The notes beneath the pieces are model-generated. The model was not told where the DNA came from and did no database searches. It worked only from the letters and a program-made list of their open reading frames with translations. Made by a program: the position numbers and the translations under genes. From the NCBI RefSeq assembly GCF_000227135.1, contig NC_018248.1, positions 144,706 through 208,705 on the forward strand: a stretch of 64,000 nt of DNA, written 5' to 3'. Below are positions 30,492-40,580 of this stretch, piece after piece (positions within the stretch are counted from its first letter, which is position 1; each line of letters opens with the position of its first letter). The DNA comes from Leishmania donovani (Eukaryota > Euglenozoa > Kinetoplastea > Trypanosomatida > Trypanosomatidae).

Positions 30492-32032
30492 GATGGCGAT
30501 GCGGAGGAGAGATCTGCTCGCAAAATACGCACGTGCGCAGATCCCGATGGCGAGATGAAGGAACTGGCAGACGGAGGGAGCGAAGGAGAGCCAGTTGCGC
30601 GTTCGTGCTTCTCTCAGTGCGCGAGTTTGTGCTGGTATGGGCTTTGTGGCTAAAGAGAGCATGGAGTGAGAGTGAGGATGAGGGTGAGAGCAGAAGCAGC
30701 GGAAAAGGGGAGGAGTGCCAGGGGTGCAGATGTTGGGCTAGTGCTGGCGCACACACACGCACGCCACGCAAGTCTCTCTCTTCAAAGAGACACGCACTCA
30801 CAAACACGGAAAGAGAGGGAGTGAACAAGGCCGCATATGGTTGTCCAGCGGTGTGGACGAGGACATCGTGCGGCGATACATCTATGGGGACTGGGCATGG
30901 CAATGACAGCGGTGTCACTCGCGAGAAGATGTACAGAAGTAAAGCAATGAAACGGTACAAACAACGGCCACCCACAACGCCTGGCCCACTTCTTCCCCTT
31001 CGCCACCGTTCCCCCCATCCACCCGCCCCCTCATCCCTGCCTCCAATGGCACAACCGATCAGGGGACCAGTCTGAAGGGAGGGGGGATGGATGGGGCAAC
31101 GACGTGATGAGGATGTGAAATGGAAGAGAAGCGGGCAAAGGGGGCGAAGACGACGCGCGCTACAAGCTGAAGAGAGAGAGAGTACACAGAGCGATGTTAC
31201 ATGCAGCAGCACATAACGGTGAAGACAGTCGAGGTTGTAGTGATACACAGGTGACGTACAGTTAAGAGGGAGTGGGGAGACGGACACAGAGAGAGAGGGT
31301 GACGGAGTATCGATGGAAGCAGAAGGGAGGGGAGGAAGGAGCAGGATGTCTCTGTGCATGCCGCCGCACACACACACGCACGGGACCCAGCCTGGTCACC
31401 CCGCCCATGGTTGCCGTCTTGTAATCCTCCCGTGAGTGAGCAAATTTCTTATGGTACTCTATGCTGATGCGCGCATCTGCCGACCTCTCTCCCCTCCCCT
31501 CACCTCACTCTCGCCACCGACACACACACACACACACACAAGCGTTCCCATCCTTCACTGCTGAACGAAAGGATGTTGCGGGCAGAGAGTAGAGTGTGGA
31601 GGTTGGAGGGGGCAAGAGAGAGGGAGAAGGAGAGAAAGAACGACGCCGCTTCTATGACCGCAGCCAACTGTTGGCTGGTGTGGGTGGCACGCCTGTGTCA
31701 TCCATGCGAGCGATGCGCACATGAGGGTTGGGCGCACCATCTCAAGGTAGGTCTGTGAGAAAGGAAGAGCTTCGAGTGCGTTCTCGTGCACAGATATAAA
31801 AGAGGAAGGTGAGTGCACGCGATGTTGGCAGCACCGTCGCATTGCAGATCACATCCGCGCATGGGCATAGTCCACCCTATCCCGTGTCCGCGATTGCCGC
31901 AGCGAATTCGAAAGCCACGCCGCCTCGCGCAGAAGAGAGGGTCAGTGGGAGAAGATAGAGCACAAGCTGCATGCACACCCTCTTTTAAGCCCACTGCGGT
32001 GCCGCGTGTGTCACATGGCGACTCAGGGCAGC
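30492..32032. other. Spacer upstream of the SNARE gene, with its splice region
   Basis: About 1.5 kb. The SNARE acceptor region is at 30650-30700. The minus-strand frame 30463-31377 is Ser/Pro/Leu repeat-like and overlaps the splice tract. A CA run lies at 31521-31540. No gene supported. Confidence 0.65.
30650..30651 (-). promoter_or_regulatory. Candidate trans-splice acceptor AG for the SNARE gene
   Basis: An excellent minus-strand C/T tract at 30652-30700 ends CTCTCTTTAG. The UTR is 158 nt with no earlier ATG. Confidence 0.65.
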
Positions 32033-33358
32033 CTAGCCACGCATGTAGAAGCGCTTCTGCCGCCGCGTCTTGCGCGCCCACTCCTCCGCCGCGATGGGCA
32101 GCCACTCCTTCACGACGAGCTGTACGCCGCCGCGCGGCGTCTTGGCCGACCTCTTTGCCTTTGAGCTGCCGCTGCTGCGGTCACTGTTGGGCGACACAAA
32201 CGGCAAGTTTAAGGCCATCTCCATCTCGTGCAGACTGGCCTCGGCAAACTGGCAGAAGGCGTCCCGTTCGGCGTCAGGCAGCTGAAGCTCCTCCGCCAGA
32301 GCAGCCACGGCAGCCTTGTCAGCCGCACGAAGAGCAGGCTGACGCCGCGGTTGGGGTGGCGGCGCCACGGGCTGGGATCGAGAGCGGGAGATGACGCTAC
32401 TGCCAGCGCGGTTGTTGACACATGCGGCGGTCTTTGACGCGCTGTGCTCGCGCTTCGCGCTTCGCGGTAGAGTGGAGGGCTGTGTGGCTGCAGCCGTTGG
32501 CGATGACAGCGACGTCAATGGGGGCACTGGTGCTCTCGCTGACGCCGTCGCTGTCCTACGCTGCACTTGGAGTTGCTTGCCGGCGGAGCGGAGCACCTGG
32601 GGCACCGGACTCTTGCCTGTCGCGGCCGCTGAAGGCTTGGGCTGAAACCCACGCCCATGCCGGGGCAGCGGTGCATGGGCGCGCACTCGTACACCCGCAT
32701 CGCCGGATGCTGTGTTCCTTCGAGTTGCTTTTAGCGTTCCGCCAACTCTGCGTTTGGGCACCGCGGTTGTCGCTTCAGTCGCTCGAGCATCGTTGCCCTC
32801 CACGTCGGCGGCACGAGGCGGTAGGTGAGGTCGGAAGATCGCGGCAAGCTCGTTGTATGCCTCCTTCTTGCGTGGCGGCACGATGGCCCAGGTGCTGGAG
32901 AGGTCCGCGATGAGAATGGGAAGGGGCACATTGAGCCGGTTCGGGTCCGCCACGAGACACCCCATGACGTACACCGTGAACCCGCTCACCTGCTCTGGCA
33001 GGATGCCGTAAGCAAGGAAGACGTCCACCGACGGAGGCGAGACGAGCTGGGAAGCTGCCATCAGATCCGTGTTCGTGAGGTACTTGAGGTGCTCACGGGT
33101 TCCCTTGAGCACCTGCTGCTTCAGCCGCTCCCGGCAGTGCTCCTCCATAATCATCAAGCGCCGCACGTGCGTCTCATGGGCGACAATCTCACGCGCCCAC
33201 CGACGCTGCGCCGTCTTCATGACACGCAGGTAGACCTCCAGCTCCTCCACGGCCTGCTTGCCGGCTGCCGAGCTCGTACCAGTCACCGGAGCAGCACTTC
33301 TCGGCTTGGCGGCGGCGTGGCACGCGACCTTCGTCAGCTGGTACGCGCTGCTGCGCAT
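32033..33358 (-). CDS. Basic protein with possible HMG-box-like segment, unknown function
   Basis: The product has 441 residues. Residues about 35-90 form a charged helix (VEELEVYLRVMKTAQRRWAREIVAHETHVRRLM). The segment GFTVYVMGCLVADPNRL through LIADLSSTWAIVPPRKKEAYNELA has the spacing of an HMG box (aromatic start, central W, K..Y near the end), which would suggest DNA or nucleic-acid binding; this is my inference and the match is loose. The middle is long, basic and disordered (Ala/Ser/Pro/Arg). A helical segment at about 355-390 (LAEELQLPDAERDAFCQFAEASLHEME) and the conserved-looking end KEWLPIAAEEWARKTRRQKRFYMRG follow. The end resembles a kinetoplastid-specific motif rather than a known enzyme. 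Confidence 0.72.
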   Translation of the reverse strand: MRSSAYQLTKVACHAAAKPRSAAPVTGTSSAAGKQAVEELEVYLRVMKTAQRRWAREIVAHETHVRRLMIMEEHCRERLKQQVLKGTREHLKYLTNTDLMAASQLVSPPSVDVFLAYGILPEQVSGFTVYVMGCLVADPNRLNVPLPILIADLSSTWAIVPPRKKEAYNELAAIFRPHLPPRAADVEGNDARATEATTAVPKRRVGGTLKATRRNTASGDAGVRVRAHAPLPRHGRGFQPKPSAAATGKSPVPQVLRSAGKQLQVQRRTATASARAPVPPLTSLSSPTAAATQPSTLPRSAKREHSASKTAACVNNRAGSSVISRSRSQPVAPPPQPRRQPALRAADKAAVAALAEELQLPDAERDAFCQFAEASLHEMEMALNLPFVSPNSDRSSGSSKAKRSAKTPRGGVQLVVKEWLPIAAEEWARKTRRQKRFYMRG

Positions 33359-34068
33359 CCTTTCGACGAGCGGAGACAGTAATGCGCGCAGCGGTTGGTT
33401 CGACGAGCTCCCCCAGGTCTCTGCGTATGTGGGTATGAGGATGCGTGCCCGTGGGTGTGTGTGTGTGTGTCGACGGTGCCGGACAGAGAGAGAGATGTAG
33501 AGAAACGGAGAAACGGAGAACGAGCTGGAACCTCACACACACGCACGCACACGCGCACACAGGCAACTACGTTTGGCCTAGGCCCGCGTTTGATGGCTGT
33601 TGTGTGTGTGTGTGTGTGTGTGACTGCTCTTTGTTCTCACGGCTATGATGTCCGTACAGAGGTGTCGATGGTCGAACACGATCAACAGAGACACAGGACA
33701 GGAAGGGGGAGGGGGGAGGGGAGGGAAGCTGGTGACGAAAGAGGAAGAGAAGGAAGGAGAGGCTTGGCAGCACTGCCGCTCCCGTGCCGCTGTCGCTGCG
33801 AGTGCGATAGACAATTTGAAGAGAGAGGAGAGACAAAATTCCGGCCTACGGAGACCAGTACCCGTGTGTGTGTGTGTGTGGTGTCGGAAGGGGAACGTAT
33901 CCAGGTCTGCGCTGTCTTCTTCAGCTTCTTTCGATCTACGTCCTCCGTGAACAACTTGAGGGCCAGCACGCCTAGGCGCAAACGCGCACACGCATACACA
34001 TATTCGCATATGCATATGTAGACTGCTTCTATGGCCTGCCCCGCAGCTTCGCACCTCCGCCCACAAGC
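33359..34068. other. Spacer between the CID-like and HMG-like genes
   Basis: About 710 nt. Wait-free of genes; it has TG runs at 33461-33470 and 33601-33622 and a purine-rich plus strand (33481-33521) that is the splice tract of the HMG-like gene. Confidence 0.6.
33421..33422 (-). promoter_or_regulatory. Candidate trans-splice acceptor AG for the HMG-like gene
   Basis: It follows the minus-strand C/T tract at 33481-33521 with a CA-rich stretch between. The UTR would be 62 nt. Confidence 0.45.
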
Positions 34069-35463
34069 TTAGACTCCTTCGCGTGTCCGCTTGCGGCCCC
34101 TGTCCGTAATGCCACGGCTAGCGTACTGCGAGATGTCGGCCATGTCCTGCGCGTTCACCCACTCTTGTTGGCGAGGGAAGTGCAGCCGCACCGCACCGCC
34201 TTGCATTTGCCGTGCCGGCGGGATTCGAAACGGCCGCTGCGCATTCGCCTCTGCTTTGGGGTAGTAGGATGTGTAGAAGGCGCTGCCTCCCGAAGGCCCG
34301 CCGTGCCCTGCCTTGCGCTGAAGCGTGCCGAAGCCAGTGCCGCGTTGACCAAGCGCCTGCCTCGCGTAGATGTCCGAGAAGATGGGGCTCACATAGCGGA
34401 CGACCGTGGTGGCGGCGCTGTGGTGAACACCCGCACCAGCGACGCCGGCAGCGGCAGCACGGCCTCCTGCGCTGAGTCCGGCCGCCCCCTCACTAGCGGC
34501 GACGTGTAACTGATCGAGCAGCTTCCCTAGGGTTTCTCTGGCGTGCCCGTTCGACGCCGGGTCGGCTCCTTCCTTGACTCCCGCGCCGCCACCTGCGCTG
34601 GCCGCTCGGTTGGGAGACGACGACGACGCCATCGTCACCTCGCGGCGCAGCTCTTTCAGCAGGTCCTCGAAGAACGCAAGGGACGTGCGGGATGGCGCGC
34701 GGAAGTGCTGCGAGCGCACGAGCTCCAGGTACAAGGCGGCCCGCGCGGGCTGCAGACTCTCCAGGGTGGACAGGCACGCCTGCAAAGTGGACCGGAACGC
34801 CCGCGCCTGGGCTGCTGTGAAAGACGGGGTCGGCACCGAGTATGATGCGGAGGGAGGCGCCATGGCAGCGGTGGTAGCAGCGGTTGCGGTGACGGTGGTG
34901 GACGGCGACGGCTGTCCGCTTGTCGTGGCTGCCGCTGCGATCGCCAAAGATGACGAGGATGTCCCTGCAGTGGATGTTGCGTTGCTTGAGACTCCCGTCA
35001 CGCTCGCGGCCTCTGCTGCCTCCGCCTTGGCAGTCCCCTTCTCCATCGCCGTAAGCAGCTCCGTGATCAGCGGCTCGGGTACAAGCCGGCGTTGCTTCCA
35101 TCGGCGCACAAGCCGCAAGCACTTCTCACGCCACGCCGGCTGGCCCGCCCCGTGGACAGACATGAAGGCGGCGGGAGCCAACGTCCAAAACTCGGCGAGG
35201 ATGGCCTCCAGCGCCTGATCAGCCTCACTCGATGTGGAAGGCGAGGCGGAGGCGGTACGCGCGAGTGTAGCGTCCAGCAAGCACAGTACCGGAAAGCACG
35301 ACTCGACCCGGTCACTGGTAAAGCGCTGCGCCATGGCGACGGCAATGCGGTGCGGCACGACACGCGCTTGCAGCACAGCCGCACTCGCGGTGTCCTGCAC
35401 GTGCGCGATCTTTTCCTTGGACTCCCTCTGCAGCTCATCGAGGGTAGCCTGAAACGCGTCCAT
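34069..35463 (-). CDS. CID-like (RNA polymerase II CTD-interacting domain) protein
   Basis: The product has 464 residues. Residues about 1-150 look like a CID, the helical domain of Pcf11/RPRD-type factors: a helix start, then ESCFPVLCLLDATLARTA where these domains have a conserved YxxDSxxKN helix, then FWTLAPAAFMSV and EKCLRLVRRWKQRRLVPEPLITELL for the last helices. Such proteins link RNA processing or termination to the polymerase. The second half is Ala/Ser/Thr-rich, with a helix pair (ARAFRSTLQACLSTLESLQP) and a basic C-terminus (RGRKRTREGV). Because the trypanosomatid CTD lacks heptads, a different ligand is possible. The ATG at 35463 follows a strong acceptor. Confidence 0.55.
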   Translation of the reverse strand: MDAFQATLDELQRESKEKIAHVQDTASAAVLQARVVPHRIAVAMAQRFTSDRVESCFPVLCLLDATLARTASASPSTSSEADQALEAILAEFWTLAPAAFMSVHGAGQPAWREKCLRLVRRWKQRRLVPEPLITELLTAMEKGTAKAEAAEAASVTGVSSNATSTAGTSSSSLAIAAAATTSGQPSPSTTVTATAATTAAMAPPSASYSVPTPSFTAAQARAFRSTLQACLSTLESLQPARAALYLELVRSQHFRAPSRTSLAFFEDLLKELRREVTMASSSSPNRAASAGGGAGVKEGADPASNGHARETLGKLLDQLHVAASEGAAGLSAGGRAAAAGVAGAGVHHSAATTVVRYVSPIFSDIYARQALGQRGTGFGTLQRKAGHGGPSGGSAFYTSYYPKAEANAQRPFRIPPARQMQGGAVRLHFPRQQEWVNAQDMADISQYASRGITDRGRKRTREGV

Positions 35464-36698
35464 AGCTGATAACGATGACGACGGTGGCAATCGCTGCTGT
35501 ACGGGGGTATGTATATACTGGAGGGGAGGGGGTAAGGGGGGGAGGGTTCCTGAAGGTTGCAGCAGGCACAGCAGCGCGGTGGCGGTGGTGGGGAGAGCGT
35601 TGCGCGAGCCCACGAAGGGGGAGAAAGAGCGCGCGCATTCCGTGAAACGAATGGAAAGAGGAGGGAGACGCCCAAGAGGAAAAATATGCATAAAAGAGGA
35701 AAGTAATCGAGTGCACAAGTATACGAGGAGCGAAGAGTAATGAAAGGGGGGAGAGGGGGGTTGTGTCGCTGTGTACTCCCTCGCGCCGTCCTTCTCCCGT
35801 CCCCCTCCTCCCTTCGCCTCTCTCGGTACCTCCCACGCGTGGGTGCACCGGGAGGCAAGACACCGAAGCGTGCCCGGAGAGCACAAGAGAGAGAGCGGGG
35901 AAGGGAGAGGCAGATCGGTAAATTTTATCTCTGCGCCATGGGACGTGTAAGTGTGGCCTGCCTGTGCCTCTGCCCATGGGTGCGTGTGTGCATGTGAAAG
36001 CACAACTGCAGGACAATATAAAAACCACCAGAGCACGAGAAACGATGAGGTGTGAAAGCGAAGGTAGCAGAGACAGAGGGAAAGAAGGGGGAAGGTGTGC
36101 CGTCGGCCTGCAAGGAGGTGTCAAAGGAACACAGTGCCTAAGCCCCTCAGCAATGTCCACCGTCACCACCGCACCACCACCACCTACCCAAGCGCGCGCC
36201 TTCGCTTTCTTCTCTGGCTTCTTCTCGCACCATCGCTCACAGGGGGAAGCGTCGAGCCAGCGCACGATAACTGAAAAGGAAAGAAAAGGGAGCCGAAGGA
36301 AGCGCTGTGCCACTCCATCACTGCCACGCTTGCGTTCTTGTGTGCTTCGTGCGTGTGTGTGTGTGTATGCATAGGCACTGATGGAGCGTGTTTGTGGTGC
36401 AGCAGCACCAGCAGCAGCGAGGAGTAGCAGGAACTGTAACCGCTTCGGATTCCGGTGTGTGCGCGGGCACGATGCAGGAACAGGGGAGACAAAGAACAGG
36501 GGAGGGAGGGTGTGGCAACGAAAAGCGCGCTGTGAGAGCAGGATACTGCATCTGTGCACACAGACACACATGTGATGGGCGCGAGAGGAGGGAGGAGCCC
36601 TTGCCTGCACATGTCCCAGCATACTGGATACACGCACCTTTTGTCTTCTGCACTGCCAACCTCCATCGAGCCCCCCTCCCCCTCCGCCTTGGCGCTCG
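35464..36698. other. Spacer upstream of the CID-like gene
   Basis: About 1.2 kb, no gene. The minus-strand frame 35435-36814 (459 codons) is Pro/Leu/Ser/His-rich and crosses a strong splice tract. TG/CA runs are present near 36352-36366. Confidence 0.6.
35518..35519 (-). promoter_or_regulatory. Candidate trans-splice acceptor AG for the CID-like gene
   Basis: The minus-strand C-rich tract at 35520-35550 ends in CCAG. The UTR is 54 nt and ATG 35463 is the first. Confidence 0.6.
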
Positions 36699-37865
36699 TC
36701 AACGCAGTCGCCGCCCGTGTGAAAGGTATTCGTACACTCGCTCGTCACGATCACGCTTGCGGTGCGGGTTCGCATGCATGTCGGCAGCAGCAGATGCACG
36801 CGCCGCATCGGCACTATCGCTTCGATTTGTAGCGCACTCCTCCGTGTATATGCCCAGTGGCGGTATGCATGTGCCCATGGATGCGGGGACCGATGAAGAC
36901 GCCGAGGGAGGCTGCGGCCCCGCGCCAGGCATAGCGAGCTCCTCCGTTCGAGGGCGACGTAACGGCGGTACAGCGCCGGTGGATGTCATCTCGGCAACAC
37001 CGTGCGCCTCCTCCTCCGCCAACATGCTCTTCTCGTGCTGGCGCATGGCTGTCACCGTCAAGCTATCTGCTGTGCGCTTGCGGTCGGCGAACCTCGTGAC
37101 GCCGGCGGGCACAGACGGGTACCAGGTCAGCGCCAGCGGCGGCGGTGCCAGCACGTCGTCAGCGGTGAGCTGTGTGATGAAGCTGGAGTACCGCCCCTCG
37201 GCGTACGCTGCGTACAGTGCCTGCAGCGTGCGCGAGGAAAGCGGGGAGCAGGGTTCGCCGCGGTTTTGCTGCTGCTGCTGACGGGAAAGGGCTGCTGTGA
37301 TGGGATCCACAGGTGATGTGACGCCGAAGGACCCCTCGGCGGCGGCGGCAGCGAGGGGGTGCATATACAAGCGCTGGACGTCGCGGTTCGCCCCACATCG
37401 CTCGGTCTGCGCTTCATCTTGCTTGGCAGCCTCGTCTTCCTCAGCGCCAGCGTCGGCAACGATGCCGTGGTCGATCTCTGCCGGAGCGACCACGCCGGTC
37501 GCCTCGCTCTCCCTCACTGAAAGCGACGGAACTGATTGCGGAGGGTCAATGGAACGCGGCGACTGCAAGTGACAATCATGACTGACACTGATGAGTGGAG
37601 CAGACAAGAGTGCTGAAGGTGCGTCACTGGCCACACCGCTGTCAGGCGTCGAGACTGGCAACGGATAGCACGAAAAGCCTTCTCGTCTGGCGTAGTCGTC
37701 ATTGGTAACATCTGTCGATGACGCAGCACCCACTGTAGCTGCAGCAGCGTTGCACGTGTGCGGCTGTGGCGGCACCACAACCGTTGACATGTATGTGCTG
37801 TCGTCAGCTTCCGGCATCGCGTATGCCGCCAGCGATGCTGCGCTGAAGGGCACACGCGACGTCAT
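36699..37865 (-). CDS. Hypothetical low-complexity protein
   Basis: The product has 388 residues and no recognisable domain. It is rich in Ala, Ser, Pro and Glu, with a QQQQQ run and a moderately ordered patch, SSRTLQALYAAYAEGRYSSFITQLTADDVLAPPPLALTWYP, that could be the conserved core. The end is basic (HRKRDRDERVYEYLSHGRRLR). The frame is open eight codons further, but that codon is GTG; the first ATG after a good acceptor is at 37865. A real gene is supported by length, codon bias and its own splice site. Function unknown. Confidence 0.7.
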   Translation of the reverse strand: MTSRVPFSAASLAAYAMPEADDSTYMSTVVVPPQPHTCNAAAATVGAASSTDVTNDDYARREGFSCYPLPVSTPDSGVASDAPSALLSAPLISVSHDCHLQSPRSIDPPQSVPSLSVRESEATGVVAPAEIDHGIVADAGAEEDEAAKQDEAQTERCGANRDVQRLYMHPLAAAAAEGSFGVTSPVDPITAALSRQQQQQNRGEPCSPLSSRTLQALYAAYAEGRYSSFITQLTADDVLAPPPLALTWYPSVPAGVTRFADRKRTADSLTVTAMRQHEKSMLAEEEAHGVAEMTSTGAVPPLRRPRTEELAMPGAGPQPPSASSSVPASMGTCIPPLGIYTEECATNRSDSADAARASAAADMHANPHRKRDRDERVYEYLSHGRRLR

Positions 37866-38969
37866 GAACTCCGAGACGTGGGCCTCCACTATGTGCGTGT
37901 GTGTGGTGTTGCCGTCGTACGGAGTAATGCTGCTGGTGAGACAAGGGAAGGAGGAAGGCAGGTGAGGCTGAGGAGTGCACCTCCCTCACCTCCGTTTTCC
38001 GCCCTCTCTATGCTACTCAGCAGCGCGTTGTGCACACACGCACACAGTGAGAGATGCTTATCGTGCGACTTGGGCTCCCCTTCATGCAGTATGCGGCGCG
38101 GGAGATAACACAGTGTGAGCAGGAGTGGGCACATACGTGCGCACGTGTAAAAGCGAGAGCGAGGAAGAGAAAGAACGCGAGAGTGTGCAGACGGGCGTGA
38201 GTGCGGCACGGAAAGAGGTGGGGTAAATGGGGTGAGTTGTCGGCCGTGCCTCGGCCACACGACGCAAGCGCCGCTCCTGTTTGGAAACGCCTTGCCGCGA
38301 CGCTGATGGTGGATGCGTCAGCGCACCCGCCATCCGTCTTCTGGCACTCGACGTCGTCGACACAGCCATGCCTTGCACAAAGTCCCGACCCCCCCCCGCG
38401 TGTTGTTACGGCATGCATTCTCCGTGAGAAGTCACGCGTGCGCTCATCAGAAGCCGTGTTAGCGCTCAGTTCGAATCTCTTCCCTCGTTGTGTTTTCTTC
38501 GTTTTTTTTTAGGGCGACCACTCGGCGCGAACGACAGCAGCGCCACACTCCACCAGAACGCTCCGCACACAAAGCGCGCGCGGACGGCTGCGGCATCGCG
38601 GGGGTCCTCGTTCACGCAACGCCACATCAGCCCCGCATGTTCGCGTCAGCGCACGTGAGAGACACGCACACGCTGTCCCGTGCAAAGAGAGAGGATGTGA
38701 AAACATGCACGAGGGAAGAAGCTTGAAAGAGTCGCCGGTGAGGCGCCACGACCCATCATCGCTGCCGTCCATCGGCGCACTTCACGACTCGATGGCTGCT
38801 GAGCTGCTCGACATCCATCTAGGCACACATGCATGGCTCCAGCTCAAGCTTCTGTCCGAATGCAGACGCGCCTTCAGGCATTACCACTGCATCTGGCGCC
38901 ACAGCACTCCCATTGGAAACGCACACGCACGAGCTTGTTTCGTCCACAACCCGCCGTTGATGCCGTACC
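37866..38969. other. Spacer between two minus-strand hypothetical genes
   Basis: About 1.1 kb. It holds the splice tract of the downstream gene at 37935-37962. A T run at 38503-38511 (plus strand) is the only other simple sequence of note. No gene seen. Confidence 0.6.
37933..37934 (-). promoter_or_regulatory. Candidate trans-splice acceptor AG
   Basis: It directly follows the minus-strand C/T tract at 37935-37962. The UTR is 67 nt to ATG 37865. Confidence 0.6.
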
Positions 38970-40580
38970 CTACGTATGCGCCAGTGGCTTGGGTGTGAGC
39001 ACGGTTATCGCCACCTTCGACGAGGGTACATCCGCCACCACTGCCGCAAACGCCTCACGGGATGCCGCGCCACAGAGCACTATAACGGGCACAGGAGTTA
39101 ATGGAGATGATGGCAACAGCATGCCACCTTTCTCCGGCGCTTCGGACTCGACATCCTCTGATACTGCGGTGCACTCTGCCGGCTGCGCCGCACTCGCCAC
39201 GTCGCGTGCCATATCCGTCGCCACCGCCTCGAGGAGTGCAGCAAAAAGATGCTCCGGTTCCAACAACGCGTCCACGAGCACGTCTTCGATGAGGGTGGAG
39301 GGCCCCAAAGCCTCCTTGCAAGTCTTTGCGTACGCTTCATGTGATTCCGGCGCCATGCCATCACGTAGCAGGAGTTTCACGCTGACGCCGCCGCCCCTCA
39401 TGGGATGCTGCCTGAGTAACGCCCTCAGCTCAGCACTTGAAACGGAGGTGCAGTCCACGATGGCCATAAAGCGCTGCTGGTCTTGAATGGCCCGTACACG
39501 CACGTAACCCTCGAGTTGAAAGGTGCCGCGCAGCTCTGCGTCCTTGGCGAACGCCTCCTGCCACGTGGACGGACGCCCATCGGCCAGACCCGATTGAGCT
39601 GACAACAGCGGCGCCACCTGGTCGACATCCGTCCACACTGGCAGCTGGTGGCCGCGGCCAAGTGTGTGCAAGGCGTACTGAACGGCAGCAGACGCCTCGT
39701 TGGCCCCCGGAGCACCAGACGGGGCTTGTGTCTTGGCTGATGCATCTGGTGACGCCCGCCAGGTTACCGAAACGCTGTTGTGTCCGGTGCGGTGGTACAG
39801 CACCTCACCCGTCACGGCAGACCGTGTCACTGTCAAGATAGAGCTGAAGTGCCTGTATACCAGCTGCGCGAGGGAGTTGACACCGCTGTACCGTGTAGAC
39901 CAAACGGGGGTATACGTCTTTAAGATCGGCCAGTTGCTTCGCAGACGTGCGAGCAGCTCCTGCTCCGTCCAGCCCTCGTACGGAATCTGAGTTGCAACCT
40001 GGCAGAGGGTAGAAGCCCAGCTAAACGGCACGACACTCACCACACGATCCTTCGCGTTGCCTCCTCTTCCGTTTTCGATGACGGTCAGGGTGAAGTAGCA
40101 GTGGAGCTGCAGTGTTCGCCAGACTGCTGTCCGCCACGCAGCAGCAGTCGTGGATGGTGCACGCTCGTTCCCTGTGCTCGCCGCCTTCGTGTCCACAAAG
40201 CCACAGTGCCGCTCGAAGACGCCCTCCATCTTTTCCGCCGGCGCTGCCGCGTGCCCAGCAGCCAGGCGCAGAAGGCGAAGCATTTCTTGCTTGCGGCCAG
40301 CGACACGCTGCAGCACGTCACTCGGAATGTCATCGCTTGCCGAGGAGCTGGCTGTCGCGGATGTGGTGGAGTGCCGACGCCGGTTATCGAGGCTAGCGAC
40401 AGTTCTCTCTGGGGTGCCATGACTGGAGGACGCCGCAGGCGCACAGAGGCACTGATGCGACGACAGCGGCAGCGTTGAGGTAACCGTGGAAAGACTTCGG
40501 CGAGCGCTGCATGTGGAGCCACAGACATAGCCCGCCACGGCACATGTGGACGCGGCTGGGGCAGCCCTACGCAGCAGCAT
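38970..40580 (-). CDS. Hypothetical, probably mitochondrial protein
   Basis: The product has 536 residues. The N-terminus MLLRRAAPAASTCAVAG with Arg/Ser/Ala and no acids for 60 residues looks like a mitochondrial presequence. The ordered part begins near residue 80 (DDIPSDVLQRVAGRKQEMLRLLRLAAGH) and includes a Trp-rich stretch (WRTAVWRTLQLHCYFTLTVIENG, PYEGWTEQELLARLRSNWPILKTYTPVW) and a later beta-rich segment (FQLEGYVRVRAIQDQQRFMAIVDC). I recognise no family; it may be a kinetoplastid-specific organellar factor. The start is the only good ATG at the front. Confidence 0.72.
   Translation of the reverse strand: MLLRRAAPAASTCAVAGYVCGSTCSARRSLSTVTSTLPLSSHQCLCAPAASSSHGTPERTVASLDNRRRHSTTSATASSSASDDIPSDVLQRVAGRKQEMLRLLRLAAGHAAAPAEKMEGVFERHCGFVDTKAASTGNERAPSTTAAAWRTAVWRTLQLHCYFTLTVIENGRGGNAKDRVVSVVPFSWASTLCQVATQIPYEGWTEQELLARLRSNWPILKTYTPVWSTRYSGVNSLAQLVYRHFSSILTVTRSAVTGEVLYHRTGHNSVSVTWRASPDASAKTQAPSGAPGANEASAAVQYALHTLGRGHQLPVWTDVDQVAPLLSAQSGLADGRPSTWQEAFAKDAELRGTFQLEGYVRVRAIQDQQRFMAIVDCTSVSSAELRALLRQHPMRGGGVSVKLLLRDGMAPESHEAYAKTCKEALGPSTLIEDVLVDALLEPEHLFAALLEAVATDMARDVASAAQPAECTAVSEDVESEAPEKGGMLLPSSPLTPVPVIVLCGAASREAFAAVVADVPSSKVAITVLTPKPLAHT

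Noticed and set aside
30463..31377. 304-codon minus-strand frame upstream of the SNARE gene
   Set aside because: Ser/Leu/Pro-rich low-complexity translation that crosses the SNARE splice tract and overlaps its start.
35435..36814. 459-codon minus-strand frame overlapping the CID-like and hypothetical genes
   Set aside because: Composition is typical of translated C/T-rich spacer, and it overlaps both neighbours' coding sequence and the CID-like splice site.
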